From Mycolicibacterium agri (GTDB taxonomy: Bacteria > Actinomycetota > Actinomycetes > Mycobacteriales > Mycobacteriaceae): 64,000 nt of DNA. This document shows, piece by piece, positions 16,071-24,942 of the stretch. Both the position numbers and the translations under genes were made by a program. Positions within the stretch are counted from its first letter, which is position 1; the number at the start of each line of letters is the position of its first letter. The notes below the pieces were generated by a model, which was not told the DNA's origin, searched no databases, and saw nothing but the letters and a program-made list of their open reading frames with translations. The stretch spans positions 1 through 64,000 of the forward strand of contig NZ_PDCP01000005.1 in assembly GCF_002553505.1 (NCBI RefSeq), read 5' to 3'.

Positions 16071-16112
16071 GGACGAGAAGCATAGGGCGTAGTACTGTTA
16101 ACTACACAATAT

Positions 16113-16124
16113 TTAACTAGTTAA
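16113..16124. promoter_or_regulatory. Candidate MarR operator
   Basis: TTAACTAGTTAA is a perfect 12-bp palindrome in an AT-rich intergenic region of otherwise GC-rich DNA. A second, shorter element (GTTAAC) lies at 16098-16103. The pair sits between the divergent MarR and amidohydrolase genes and is the natural binding site for the MarR protein. Confidence 0.6.
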
Positions 16125-16148
16125 TGAATACTATCGGAAGGGAGTGAC

Positions 16149-17090
16149 ATGAACCGGGCACGAATCGACGTACACCACCATGTGGTTCCGCCGCAGTACC
16201 GAGAGTTGTTCGCCGCGCACGGAATGAAAGCGGGCGGACGATCGATACCCGACTGGAGTGCAGAGGATGCGGCACGGTTCATGGACACCATCGGCGTCGA
16301 AACCGCGATCATGTCCGTCTCGACACCGGGAACCGAACCCGTCGAGCCGGCGCGGCGTCCCATCCTGGCAAGGCAACTGAACGAGTTCTGCGCGGACGTC
16401 GTCCGATCCGATCCCGAGCGGTTCGGATTCTGGGCCACCTTGACCCTGCCCGACGTCGACAGTGCGATCGCCGAGGCGACCTACTCCCTCGACGAACTGC
16501 ACGCCGACGGCGTCGTCGTCCTGGCGAATTCGGAGGGGACCTATCTAGGGGATCGCCGATTCGACCCGTTGATGGCCGAGCTTGATCGCCGCAACGCCGT
16601 CATCTTCGTGCACCCGTCAACCCTGCCCGGCGACGAGGTGCCTGGCATCGGCGCATACCTCGCGGACTTCCTACTCGACACCTCGCGCACGGCGATCAGC
16701 ATGGTCCTCAACGGCACGCTGGATCGGTACCCCAACCTGCGGGTGATCCTCTCGCACGCAGGCGGATTCATTCCCTTCGCCGCTGAGCGCATCGCCACCT
16801 GCGTCGCGATGGAGCGTCCCGACATCAGCCCGGAGTCAGTCCTCGAGGGCCTGCGGAAGTTCTACTTCGACACCGCGCTGTCGGCTTCTCGGTCCGCGCT
16901 GCCTGCCTTGCTGGCCTTTGCGCAACCCGACCACATCGTGTTCGGCAGCGATTACCCCTACGCACCCGCCGAGATCGCGGCCCGCTTCACCAGGAACCTC
17001 GACAACTACGAGGGCGTCGAGCACGCGGCGGTCAACCGCGACAACGCGCTGAAACTCCTGCCGCGTCTGTCAGTCGGAGCCGCTCGCTGA
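16149..17090 (+). CDS. Amidohydrolase 2 family protein (ACMSD-like)
   Basis: A 313-residue TIM-barrel metal-dependent hydrolase of the amidohydrolase-2 group, which includes 2-amino-3-carboxymuconate-6-semialdehyde decarboxylase and gamma-resorcylate decarboxylase. Metal ligands are visible: HHH at 9-11, His in FVHPS (about 157), His in LSHAGG (about 200) and Asp in FGSDYPY (about 265). Decarboxylation or C-C bond hydrolysis of an aromatic or muconate-like acid is therefore the likely reaction. GGAAGGGAG precedes the ATG. Divergence from a MarR regulator, a class that often senses aromatic acids, agrees with that. Confidence 0.85.
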   Translation: MNRARIDVHHHVVPPQYRELFAAHGMKAGGRSIPDWSAEDAARFMDTIGVETAIMSVSTPGTEPVEPARRPILARQLNEFCADVVRSDPERFGFWATLTLPDVDSAIAEATYSLDELHADGVVVLANSEGTYLGDRRFDPLMAELDRRNAVIFVHPSTLPGDEVPGIGAYLADFLLDTSRTAISMVLNGTLDRYPNLRVILSHAGGFIPFAAERIATCVAMERPDISPESVLEGLRKFYFDTALSASRSALPALLAFAQPDHIVFGSDYPYAPAEIAARFTRNLDNYEGVEHAAVNRDNALKLLPRLSVGAAR

Positions 17091-17200
17091 CGTCGTCCAC
17101 CTCGGGCCCGCGAAAGTGCAGTAGTCCGCTACGCATGACGGGCGCGGCTCATCGGTGCAACGGTGAGATCCGCCAGAACGCTCGTAGAGGAGATGACGCG

Positions 17201-18607
17201 ATGACGGTCAAGACGCCTTGGGCCATCCTTCGGTGCAAGTGGAACGATCTCGACGACGAACCCGTGTCGGACGATCACATCGAGAACCTGTTCACCGCGA
17301 CCGGTGCCGGCACAGACAACATGGTGGACTTCTTCCACACGATGTCTCACGGCAACCTCGACTTGAGTGAGTCGCAAGTCTTCGGCTGGTTCACGCTTCC
17401 GAGGCCTCAGATCGATTCGCCGGCGTACCAGGACATCAACCGCAAAGCGTTGACTCAAGACCAGCTGATCGCTCTCGCGTTCAGCACAGCGGAGGCAAAC
17501 GGTGTGGCGCTCAAGGACTTTCCCTATCGCGTGGTGCTGATGAACACCTTCCAGGGCATCCTGTTCGGCCACGCGGGAAGTAAGGTCGCCGTCTGCGACG
17601 GAGGGAACTGTTGGCCAAGCCTACTGGGGCAGGAGATGGGTCACGCCTACGGTCTCGATCACTCCCGCCGGGCTGGGTCGCTCGCCGATTATGAGGACAA
17701 CTGGGACATCATGAGCACGCTTTCGGGATGCTACATGGAACCTGATGGCCCATACGGGCTTTTCGGACCCGGCCTGAACGCGGCCAACATGCGCGGACGC
17801 GGATGGCTGGATCGCTCTCGCGTTCTCAGTATGGACGTAGGCGAAGGAGGAAGTACCACGCGAACGGTCCAACTCAGGCCGCTGCACGCCCGCGAGCTCC
17901 CAGGCGTCCTCGCCATCGAAATCGGAGACTACATCGTCGAATTCCGCGATAAGCGCCAGTGGGATTCGGCAATACCCGAGGCGGCTGTGTTTGTGCACAG
18001 CTTCTCCGACAATCATTCGTATATCGAGCGGAACAAAGACGGCGCCGAACAGTTGCTTGCCGGCGACTCCTGGGAACTTGTGCTGGGACCCGAACTGCCC
18101 TCCACGACAGTTCGTGTCGACGACATCGACACCGCCAACCGCAGCGCGACGCTCACCGTCACAAACGTGCCGGGACGAAAGTTCACCGTTCCGGTCGGGG
18201 GCGACCTCGGTCTGCCCTGGGTTGACGGCGGCGGATTTCTTGGCGGATCGGCCGGCCAACGGATCCCGGTGCGACCGGGGGACGAGCTGGTTGACGTCGT
18301 TGACCATTTGGTGGCGTTCAAATCCGTTGAGAAGTTGCCGCATGGTCCGGCGCGCGTCGCCGCGCAGCGAGCGGCAATGGAGCGTCTTGCCCAATACGCG
18401 GATGTACAGCTTCGCCGTCTCGACGAAAGCAGTATCCGTACGCCCGCACCTCTTGCGCCTGGGCGCGAACTAGCGGCGGTGACTGTGGCGGAGTCTGCGG
18501 GGCGCAGGGTCAACGGTGAGCGCAGGGTCAACGGTGAGACGTCTTTGGCCGGACGCACGTCCGGACGGCCACACCGAGGTGCGCGGACGAAAACAAACGT
18601 CAAATAG
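17201..18607 (+). CDS. Metzincin-like protein with an altered zinc motif
   Basis: A 468-residue protein. Around residue 145 it reads GQEMGHAYGLDHS, which is the metzincin motif HExxHxxGxxH with the first His replaced by Gln; the general base Glu, the second and third His and a downstream Met-containing turn (WDIMSTLSG) remain. It may bind zinc weakly, use another ligand, or be a pseudoprotease. No signal peptide is seen, although such proteins are usually secreted. The C-terminal third contains beta-rich sequence and a basic, Arg-rich tail carrying a six-residue duplication. The ATG at 17201 has GAGGAG about 7 bases upstream and was preferred over an upstream in-frame start. Function unknown. 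Confidence 0.7.
   Translation: MTVKTPWAILRCKWNDLDDEPVSDDHIENLFTATGAGTDNMVDFFHTMSHGNLDLSESQVFGWFTLPRPQIDSPAYQDINRKALTQDQLIALAFSTAEANGVALKDFPYRVVLMNTFQGILFGHAGSKVAVCDGGNCWPSLLGQEMGHAYGLDHSRRAGSLADYEDNWDIMSTLSGCYMEPDGPYGLFGPGLNAANMRGRGWLDRSRVLSMDVGEGGSTTRTVQLRPLHARELPGVLAIEIGDYIVEFRDKRQWDSAIPEAAVFVHSFSDNHSYIERNKDGAEQLLAGDSWELVLGPELPSTTVRVDDIDTANRSATLTVTNVPGRKFTVPVGGDLGLPWVDGGGFLGGSAGQRIPVRPGDELVDVVDHLVAFKSVEKLPHGPARVAAQRAAMERLAQYADVQLRRLDESSIRTPAPLAPGRELAAVTVAESAGRRVNGERRVNGETSLAGRTSGRPHRGARTKTNVK
18502..18537 (+). repeat. Exact 18-bp tandem duplication inside a gene
   Basis: Two identical 18-bp copies (18502-18519 and 18520-18537) lie head to tail in the 3' part of the metzincin-like gene. They keep the frame and duplicate the residues RRVNGE. 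Being exact, the duplication is probably recent, or is a slippage-prone site. Confidence 0.85.
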
Positions 18608-18689
18608 TGTGGCCCATCCGCCTGCTCACCTGCATCAATCTTGGGCAGGATCTTGTATCCAATATTCACTGACCGTAGAGTGGCAGTTC

Positions 18690-19403
18690 GTGAGCGAGGA
18701 CGCGAATGCGAGTGTCATCCAGTCGTGGTCATCGGCCGAATACGTCGCACGGTGGAGCAAGGCGGACGGACTTGCCGGCCTGTTGGAGTTGCCGTGGGCG
18801 ATGGCGACATTTCTGGTAGGCCGCGATCGTGCGCCGAACCTGGTCGTCGATGTCGGCAGCGGCCCCGGAACTTTCCTCGCGACGGTGTTGACGGCTTATC
18901 CGGATGCGCGTGGGGTGTGGGTCGACGCCTCGCCGGGGATGCGCGAAGAGGCGGAGAATCGACTGGGGCCGTTCTCCGACCGGGTCACTTTCATTGTCGA
19001 AGACGCCATGAACCTCCCCACGATCGACGTCGCCAGAGACGCCGATGTCGTGCTGAACTCACGGGTGGCGCACCATTTCGACCACGATGGCCTTGTCGCC
19101 TTCTACTGTGCCGCAGCTTCATTGCTGAAACCGGACGGCTGGCTGGTCACGCTCGACCACATCCTTCCGCCCGGCGACTGGGACCAACGATATCGACGGG
19201 TGCTGCCGCTGTTCGCGGGCCCGAACGCCGGCAAGCCGACCCATCCGCACTACTTTCCGTTTCCGACGATGAACGACCATCTCGCTGCGATGAGCGCCGC
19301 GGGCCTGGTCGACAACGACGTCGCATGGCGCGCCTTCTACACATGTTTGGTGATGGGGCGCCGCGAGATCAATCACCTTCACCCTGGAAAGGACCCCCGT
19401 TGA
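18690..19403 (+). CDS. SAM-dependent methyltransferase, class I
   Basis: A 237-residue methyltransferase. The SAM-binding loop is VVDVGSGPGTF (about 51-61), followed by the acidic motif (GVWVDASPGM), and DADVVLNSRVAHHF for motif III/IV. Residues 140-237 give the variable cap. The layout is like small-molecule methyltransferases of the UbiE/O-methyltransferase-2 type; the substrate is unknown. The GTG start gives the family's N-terminal helix and excludes an upstream open part that overlaps the preceding gene. Its TGA overlaps the TTG of the Ohr-like gene by 4 bases, so the two are coupled. Confidence 0.8.
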   Translation: MSEDANASVIQSWSSAEYVARWSKADGLAGLLELPWAMATFLVGRDRAPNLVVDVGSGPGTFLATVLTAYPDARGVWVDASPGMREEAENRLGPFSDRVTFIVEDAMNLPTIDVARDADVVLNSRVAHHFDHDGLVAFYCAAASLLKPDGWLVTLDHILPPGDWDQRYRRVLPLFAGPNAGKPTHPHYFPFPTMNDHLAAMSAAGLVDNDVAWRAFYTCLVMGRREINHLHPGKDPR

Positions 19404-19834
19404 CCGTCGAAGTCACCTATACCGCCGAATCCACCGCGAGCGGAGGCGGACGAACCGGCCATGTCCGATCGGTCGATGGAACGCTCGACTTCGAAACGGC
19501 ACCGCCGAGCGCGGGAACCGGCGGGGTGAATCCCGAACTTCTCTTCTCCGCGGGCTACGCCGCATGCTTCCTCGGCGCGCTGCGCAAAGCGGCGCGCGTG
19601 AGCGGAGTCGACCTGTCAGACGATACGGTGGTGACCGCAAAGATCGGGTTCGGCAAGCACTCCGAAGGCGGTTTCGGGCTGACGGCAACGCTGGTGGGCC
19701 ACATGCCGGGGCTCGATCCCGTTGTCGCCGAGGATCTTATGGCCAAGGCCCACCAGAACTGCCCTTACTCGAAAGCCACCAGAGGCAACATCGACCTCGA
19801 ACTCCAGAGCGTCACATCCGGGCTGCACGTTTAG
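19400..19834 (+). CDS. ohr: Ohr/OsmC-family organic hydroperoxide reductase
   Basis: A 144-residue Ohr-type peroxidase. The two reactive cysteines are in YAACFLGALR (about 55) and HQNCPYSKATRGN (about 120), as in Ohr, which reduces organic hydroperoxides using lipoylated proteins as electron donor. The start is a TTG overlapping the methyltransferase stop (TTGA), with GGAAAGGA 8 bases upstream; it reproduces the usual N terminus (TVEVTYTAESTASGGGRTGHVRS). The lipoyl dependence of the family is worth noting given the free lipoyl-domain gene elsewhere in the window, but no direct link is shown. Confidence 0.88.
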   Translation: MTVEVTYTAESTASGGGRTGHVRSVDGTLDFETAPPSAGTGGVNPELLFSAGYAACFLGALRKAARVSGVDLSDDTVVTAKIGFGKHSEGGFGLTATLVGHMPGLDPVVAEDLMAKAHQNCPYSKATRGNIDLELQSVTSGLHV

Positions 19835-19934
19835 ACCTGCCGCACGTTGCTTTTTGTTGGGTAAGCCACGGCCGATCACCCCGGCGCTTACAGTGACCAA
19901 CACTGAGCAGACCAGTGGGAAGGATCGCGTCGCC

Positions 19935-22265
19935 ATGGCTGTAGCCGACATTGTTGCCCCGAAACTGCCCGGCGGCGATGCGCTGCCGTTCCCGGCTGTT
20001 CCCTCGGCAAGTATCGCGGGACGCACGCTGCAGGAGTCCACCTACGCCCAGCGAGTGATCCCGCCGCGCTTGCACGACGATGCGCCCAACATCGTCATCG
20101 TCCTCATCGATGATGCCGGGCCGGGCCTGCCGTCGACCTTCGGCGGCGAGGTCACCACCGTTACGATGGACCGCGTCTGCGCGGAAGGAGTGACCTACAA
20201 CAGGTTTCACACCACCGCGATGTGCTCGCCGACGCGAGCCTCGCTGCTGACCGGGCGCAACCACCATGAGATCGGCAACGGCCAGATCGCCGAGCTGGCC
20301 AACGACTGGGACGGTTACGCGGGAAAGATTCCGCGTAGCAGCGCCACCATGGCCGAAGTCCTCAGGCAGTATGGCTACGCGACCTCCGCTTTCGGCAAGT
20401 GGCACAACACTCCCGCAGAGGAAACGACGGCCGCGGGCCCGTTCGACAACTGGCCCACCGGCTTGGGGTTCGAGTACTTCTACGGGTTCCTCGCGGGCGA
20501 GGCATCACAGTACGAACCCCACCTGGTTCGCAACACCACCGTCGTGGCCCCGCCGCGCACCCCCGAGGAGGGCTACCACCTGTCCGAGGACCTGGCGGAC
20601 GACGCGATCGGCTGGCTGCGCAGGCACAAGGCGTTCAACGCCGACAAACCCTTCTTCATGTACTGGGCCAGCGGCTGTCTTCATGGGCCGCACCACATCA
20701 TGAAGGAGTGGGCCGACAAGTACAGCGGCAAGTTCGACGACGGTTGGGACACCTACCGCGAGCGAGTGTTCGCCCGGGCCAAAGCCAAAGGGTGGCTTCC
20801 GCAGGACTGCGAGCTCACCGAACGCGACGAGACACTGGCATCGTGGGACAGCATCCCCGAGGACGAGAAGCCGTTTCAGCGGCGGTTGATGGAAGTCGCC
20901 GCTGGCTACGCCGAGCACGTCGACGTTCAGGTCGGCCGGCTGATCGACGAGCTCGATGCGCTGGGTTACGGCGACAACACGCTGTTCTTCTATATCTGGG
21001 GTGACAACGGATCCTCAGGCGAGGGTCAAAACGGTACCATCGCAGAGTTGTTGGCGCAGAACGGTATTCCGACAACGGTGCGCCAACACATCGATGCGCT
21101 GGACGAGCTGGGCGGCTTGGACGTGCTCGGCTCGCCGCTGGTCGACAACCAGTATCACGCGGCATGGGCGTGGGCGGGTAGCACACCGTACAAGGGCATG
21201 AAACTACTGGCTTCCCACCTCGGTGGCACGCGCAATCCGATGGCGGTGAAGTGGCCGAAGAAGATTTCGCCCGATGCCGCGCCGCGTGAGAACTTCCTGC
21301 ACTGCAACGACATCGTTCCCACCGTTTACGAAATCCTGGGTATCCAGCCGCCCCGGACGGTTAACGGTGAACCCCAGATCCCGCTGGCCGGGGCGAGTTT
21401 CGCGCGCACGTTGATCGACCGCACTGCCGATGGCGGCAAGAAGACCCAGTACTTCGAGATCATGGGTAGCCGGGCGATCTACCACGACGGGTGGATGGCT
21501 TCGGCGCGCGGTCCTCGGCTGCCATGGGTGCCCGGTCAACCCGAAGGAATCGCTACATGGAGCCCGGATAACGATACGTGGGAGCTCTATCACCTGGACG
21601 AAGACTGGTCGCAGGCACGCGATCTCGCCGCCGAGCATCCCGACAAGCTGATACAGATGCGGGAGATGTTCGCCATCGAGGCTGCACGCAATTCGGTGTT
21701 GCCCGTTGGCGGTGGGCTGTGGGTGCCCGTCTACCATCCCGAGTTGCGCATCGCGCCGCCGTATCGAGAGTGGGACTTTTCGGGCGACACCGTGCGAATG
21801 CCGGAGTTCTGCGCACCGGCGCTGGGCAACAAGAACAACGTCGTCACCATCGACGCCGAGTTCCCCGCGAATGCCAATGGTGTGCTGTACGCGCTGGGGG
21901 CCGCAGCCGGTGGTCTCACCTGTTATCTCGACGACGGTTTCCTCTGCTACGAGTACAACCTGTTCATCCTGATGCGTACCAAGATCCGCTCTGCGGCCAA
22001 GATTCCTGCAGGCAGGTCCACCATCACCGTCGAGACCCGCTACGCCGAACAGCGGCCCGCAGGCCCACTCGACATCGCTGTGCGTGTCGGTGACGAGACC
22101 GTCGCCAGCGGCCGCGTTCCTGTCAGCGCACCGCTGTTGTTCACTGCGAACGACTGTCTCGATATCGGCAGGTGTCTGGGTTCACCCGTTTCAAGGGACT
22201 ATCGCGAGCGCGCGCCGTTCCCTTTCGAGGGGCGGATTCACGCGGTCCATGTCGCCTATGCGTAG
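19935..22265 (+). CDS. Type I sulfatase (arylsulfatase family)
   Basis: A 776-residue sulfatase. The formylglycine signature C97-S-P-T-R with ASLLTGRN is intact, so Cys97 would be converted to formylglycine by a sulfatase-modifying enzyme encoded elsewhere. Metal-binding Asp residues are in VLIDDAG (about 59-60) and WGDNGSS (about 355). It has the length and layout of the large mycobacterial Ats proteins (AtsA/AtsD type), which hydrolyse sulfate esters in the cytoplasm; no signal peptide is seen. GGGAAGGA lies about 10 bases before the ATG. The 100-bp upstream space contains a GTAAGC/GCTTAC inverted repeat (19861-19891). It is convergent with the GntP gene. Confidence 0.9.
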   Translation: MAVADIVAPKLPGGDALPFPAVPSASIAGRTLQESTYAQRVIPPRLHDDAPNIVIVLIDDAGPGLPSTFGGEVTTVTMDRVCAEGVTYNRFHTTAMCSPTRASLLTGRNHHEIGNGQIAELANDWDGYAGKIPRSSATMAEVLRQYGYATSAFGKWHNTPAEETTAAGPFDNWPTGLGFEYFYGFLAGEASQYEPHLVRNTTVVAPPRTPEEGYHLSEDLADDAIGWLRRHKAFNADKPFFMYWASGCLHGPHHIMKEWADKYSGKFDDGWDTYRERVFARAKAKGWLPQDCELTERDETLASWDSIPEDEKPFQRRLMEVAAGYAEHVDVQVGRLIDELDALGYGDNTLFFYIWGDNGSSGEGQNGTIAELLAQNGIPTTVRQHIDALDELGGLDVLGSPLVDNQYHAAWAWAGSTPYKGMKLLASHLGGTRNPMAVKWPKKISPDAAPRENFLHCNDIVPTVYEILGIQPPRTVNGEPQIPLAGASFARTLIDRTADGGKKTQYFEIMGSRAIYHDGWMASARGPRLPWVPGQPEGIATWSPDNDTWELYHLDEDWSQARDLAAEHPDKLIQMREMFAIEAARNSVLPVGGGLWVPVYHPELRIAPPYREWDFSGDTVRMPEFCAPALGNKNNVVTIDAEFPANANGVLYALGAAAGGLTCYLDDGFLCYEYNLFILMRTKIRSAAKIPAGRSTITVETRYAEQRPAGPLDIAVRVGDETVASGRVPVSAPLLFTANDCLDIGRCLGSPVSRDYRERAPFPFEGRIHAVHVAYA

Positions 22266-22357
22266 GTCGGCAAACTGCGCCCGATGCGGGTTCCGATGTG
22301 CTGCAGCAACTCTGCCCTGCGTCCGGGGTCGCGAGACGTGTCGTCCGCAAAGTCCGG

Positions 22358-23782
22358 TCACATCACCGCGCTGAGCGCGAGAATGATCGGCAGCGAGATC
22401 ACCGACGCGAGAGTCATTGCGCCGCTGTGGGTTTTGAACGTGCCGCGCGTCGAGAATCCCAGCAGCGACTGGAACATCCAGAAGAAGTTGCTGCTCACGT
22501 GCGGCAGGAACAGCGCCCCTGAACCCGCAGCCAGCGCGACCAGCACGACGGGAACGCCGAGTGTTCCGGCGATCGGGGCGAGTATGCCTGCCGCTGTGAT
22601 GCCCGCGACGGAGATCGAGCCCAGCGCGATGTGAAGGATCGCGGCCACCAGCCACACCAGCAGCAGGGGAGGCAGGAAGTCGGATCGGAAAGCGTTGCCG
22701 AGCACATCGGCCAGCCCCGACCCCTCGATGACGAATCCCAGCGATCCGCTGATCCCGCTCAACACCAGGATGGGTCCACAGGACGTCAGTGCCGATCCGA
22801 TCGCACTTGAGACCTCGGAACGCTCCCGGACCCGGCTAGCGAGGACGAACGCCAGGCTGGCACCGGCGAAGATCGCCACGATCGGGTCGGTGATGAACGA
22901 GATCGCCCCTGACTCCCACCCCAGCACCTGGGCGAGCGCGCCCGCGGCGATCAGCGCCAGCGTGAGCAACACGGGGGTGATGGAAACGAACAGGTTCAGT
23001 TCGCGGACCGACTGCTCGGTCTTGGTCACCGTCGCAATGCGGCCGCCTTGCGACTCGACTGTGGACGACACATCGCCGCGCGGATCCTCGTCGACCGGCC
23101 GATCACCGTCCTTGGGGTCGAAGCCGTCGCCGACCTCGATCTCGTCGAGTTCGGGCTTCCAGCCCATCACGGGCAGCAACAGCTTGAACACGAACATCGT
23201 CAGCAGCGCCGTCGGCAGGCCGACGGCAAGGCCGAGCAGGAACATCTGACCCAGCGGAACCCCGAGGATGCCCGCGATCGCCACCGCGGCAACGCCGGGC
23301 GCGACGAACACCAGACCGACCTCGATGCCTGCGGTGAGCGCGCCGCCCATCAACGCCAGCCCGCGGTCGCCCATCCGCGGCCCGAGCCGTCGCGCCAGCG
23401 GAGCCGAAAGGACCAGCAGCACATCCGAATAGATGGAGGAGAACAGCGAGCTGAGCGCCGCGGCGAACACATACGGCACGCTGCGCTCGCCGAACAGCCT
23501 CAACATCGCCTCCACCAGGCGCTGCATCGTGTTCGTCACCGTCAACAGCGCGCCGAGGATGACACCGAACGTGACCAGGACGCCGATGTCGCCCATGACG
23601 TCGGCGAACCCGTCCGAAATGGCCTTCGGTGTGCCCTCGAACCCCAGCTTGGTGGTCACGCCGAGATAGAGCGTCCCCAGCAGCAGCGCGAACACCGGCG
23701 GAAATTTCAGCCACGTGATGCTGACGACGATGCCGATGATCGCAATGCCGGCGTTGAAGAATAAGAGGACTTGATCAGACAT
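22358..23782 (-). CDS. GntP-family permease
   Basis: A 474-residue integral membrane protein with about 12 hydrophobic segments. The first (AGIAIIGIVVSITWLKFPPVFALLLGTLYLG), the conserved SSIYSDVLLVLSAPLARRLGPR region and the C-terminal HVSSNFFWMFQSLLGFSTRGTFKTH stretch fit the GntP gluconate/organic-acid permease family. A charged central loop at about 215-265 is probably cytoplasmic. It starts with an ATG behind GGAGAA. It is divergent from a LysR gene and near a tartrate/D-malate dehydrogenase gene, so its substrate is more likely a hydroxy-dicarboxylate than gluconate. Confidence 0.85.
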   Translation of the reverse strand: MSDQVLLFFNAGIAIIGIVVSITWLKFPPVFALLLGTLYLGVTTKLGFEGTPKAISDGFADVMGDIGVLVTFGVILGALLTVTNTMQRLVEAMLRLFGERSVPYVFAAALSSLFSSIYSDVLLVLSAPLARRLGPRMGDRGLALMGGALTAGIEVGLVFVAPGVAAVAIAGILGVPLGQMFLLGLAVGLPTALLTMFVFKLLLPVMGWKPELDEIEVGDGFDPKDGDRPVDEDPRGDVSSTVESQGGRIATVTKTEQSVRELNLFVSITPVLLTLALIAAGALAQVLGWESGAISFITDPIVAIFAGASLAFVLASRVRERSEVSSAIGSALTSCGPILVLSGISGSLGFVIEGSGLADVLGNAFRSDFLPPLLLVWLVAAILHIALGSISVAGITAAGILAPIAGTLGVPVVLVALAAGSGALFLPHVSSNFFWMFQSLLGFSTRGTFKTHSGAMTLASVISLPIILALSAVM

Positions 23783-23869
23783 GCCGTTCTCCTATGGCTC
23801 TCTCCGCTGAGGGGACCCCACCAAAGGTGACCGCACCCAGAGGTGCCCTGTCCAAGACGTGTTCTGAGT

Positions 23870-23897
23870 GAATTGGATAGCCTGCGTCTATCAATTC
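23870..23897. promoter_or_regulatory. LysR box, copy 1
   Basis: GAATTGGATAG, seven bases, CTATCAATTC is an interrupted inverted repeat with a T-N11-A core (ATAG-N7-CTAT at 23877-23891), the standard LysR-type recognition form. It lies between the divergent GntP and LysR genes. The same ATAG-N7-CTAT arrangement recurs at 24797-24811. Confidence 0.7.
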
Positions 23898-23921
23898 GTC
23901 CTGCCTGGGCGTGGAGGACCG

Positions 23922-24800
23922 GTGGACATCAGACAGTTGCGCTACTTCCTGGCCGTGGTGGACCAGGGCACCGTCCACCGCGCGGCCGAGCACCTCTACG
24001 TCGCGCAGCCGTCGGTGTCGCACTCGCTGCGCCGCCTCGAGGAGGAACTCGGCACCGAACTGTTCATGCGCCGCGGCCGCGGGCTTGTGCTGAGCTCGGC
24101 CGGCCAGGCGCTGGTCGATCCCGCCCGCGAACTCGTCCGACTGCTCGACGTCGCGCGGGCCACCGTGGAATCGGTCGACGGGCTTCGTGGCGGCCGCCTC
24201 ACCATCGCCTCGATGCCATCTCAGGCGGTCAGCCCGCTGACGCGCATGGTGACGGACTTCGTTGCCCGCTATCCCGATGTCGAGATCGCCGTTGCGGCCA
24301 GCGACCGACCCGAAGACATCCGCGAAGCCTTGCGCACGGGGGCGGCGGAGCTGGGCATCTTGGCTTCTCCGCAACCGCTGGAGGCCTACGACGACCTGCA
24401 CTTCCTGCCGGTCGAGACGCAGACGTTCGTGCTGGTGGCACGCGACGACGCCGACCTGCCCGCCGACGAGCCGATCGACGTCACGTGCCTGCGCGATCTG
24501 CGCCTGATCGTCGGGCAGCCGGGCACCGGCATGCGCCGCATCGCCGACGCGATCCTCGCGGCGACCAATTGCCGCCTTGCCGTCGAGATCGAGCACCGCG
24601 AAGCGCTCCTACCCCTGGTCCTCGGAGGTGTGGGGGTGGCCGTCGTCGCCGATTCCTGGCGACAATTGGCCGGCGCGGTCGGCCTGTCGGTGCGGGCGCT
24701 GGCAACGACCGAGGTTCTGCATGTCGGGCTGGTCTGGGCGCACCGACGCCTCAGCCCGGCCGCGGCGGCATTCATCGAGATGTCGCAGAGCGACCGATAG
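23922..24800 (+). CDS. LysR-family transcription regulator
   Basis: A 292-residue LysR protein. The N-terminal helix-turn-helix (VDIRQLRYFLAVVDQGTVHRAAEHLYVAQPSVSHSLRRLEEELGTELFMR) is followed by a two-lobed effector domain from about 90. The GTG start has GGAGG 5 bases upstream and matches the family N terminus. It is divergent from the GntP permease with an LysR box between them; a second box overlaps its own stop codon and precedes the dehydrogenase gene. It is therefore likely to activate both uptake and oxidation of one organic acid, which would also be the co-inducer. Confidence 0.9.
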   Translation: MDIRQLRYFLAVVDQGTVHRAAEHLYVAQPSVSHSLRRLEEELGTELFMRRGRGLVLSSAGQALVDPARELVRLLDVARATVESVDGLRGGRLTIASMPSQAVSPLTRMVTDFVARYPDVEIAVAASDRPEDIREALRTGAAELGILASPQPLEAYDDLHFLPVETQTFVLVARDDADLPADEPIDVTCLRDLRLIVGQPGTGMRRIADAILAATNCRLAVEIEHREALLPLVLGGVGVAVVADSWRQLAGAVGLSVRALATTEVLHVGLVWAHRRLSPAAAAFIEMSQSDR

Positions 24801-24812
24801 CCCTCATCTATC
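24796..24812. promoter_or_regulatory. LysR box, copy 2
   Basis: GATAG-N7-CTATC is a perfect inverted repeat with the same half-sites and the same seven-base spacing as the box upstream of lysR. Its left arm overlaps the lysR stop codon (TAG). It lies about 130 bases upstream of the tartrate/D-malate dehydrogenase start, placing that gene in the same regulon. Confidence 0.7.
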
Positions 24813-24942
24813 GAAATGGTCGAATATCCGTCTTGGACGTGCCGGTGTCGAAGCCGTTAAATCGACCCGAGGACGGTTCGCGCCAGACCACAGAACTCAG
24901 AACCAACAGACTTCAGGCCAATAGACTTCGAAAGGAAAGCCA

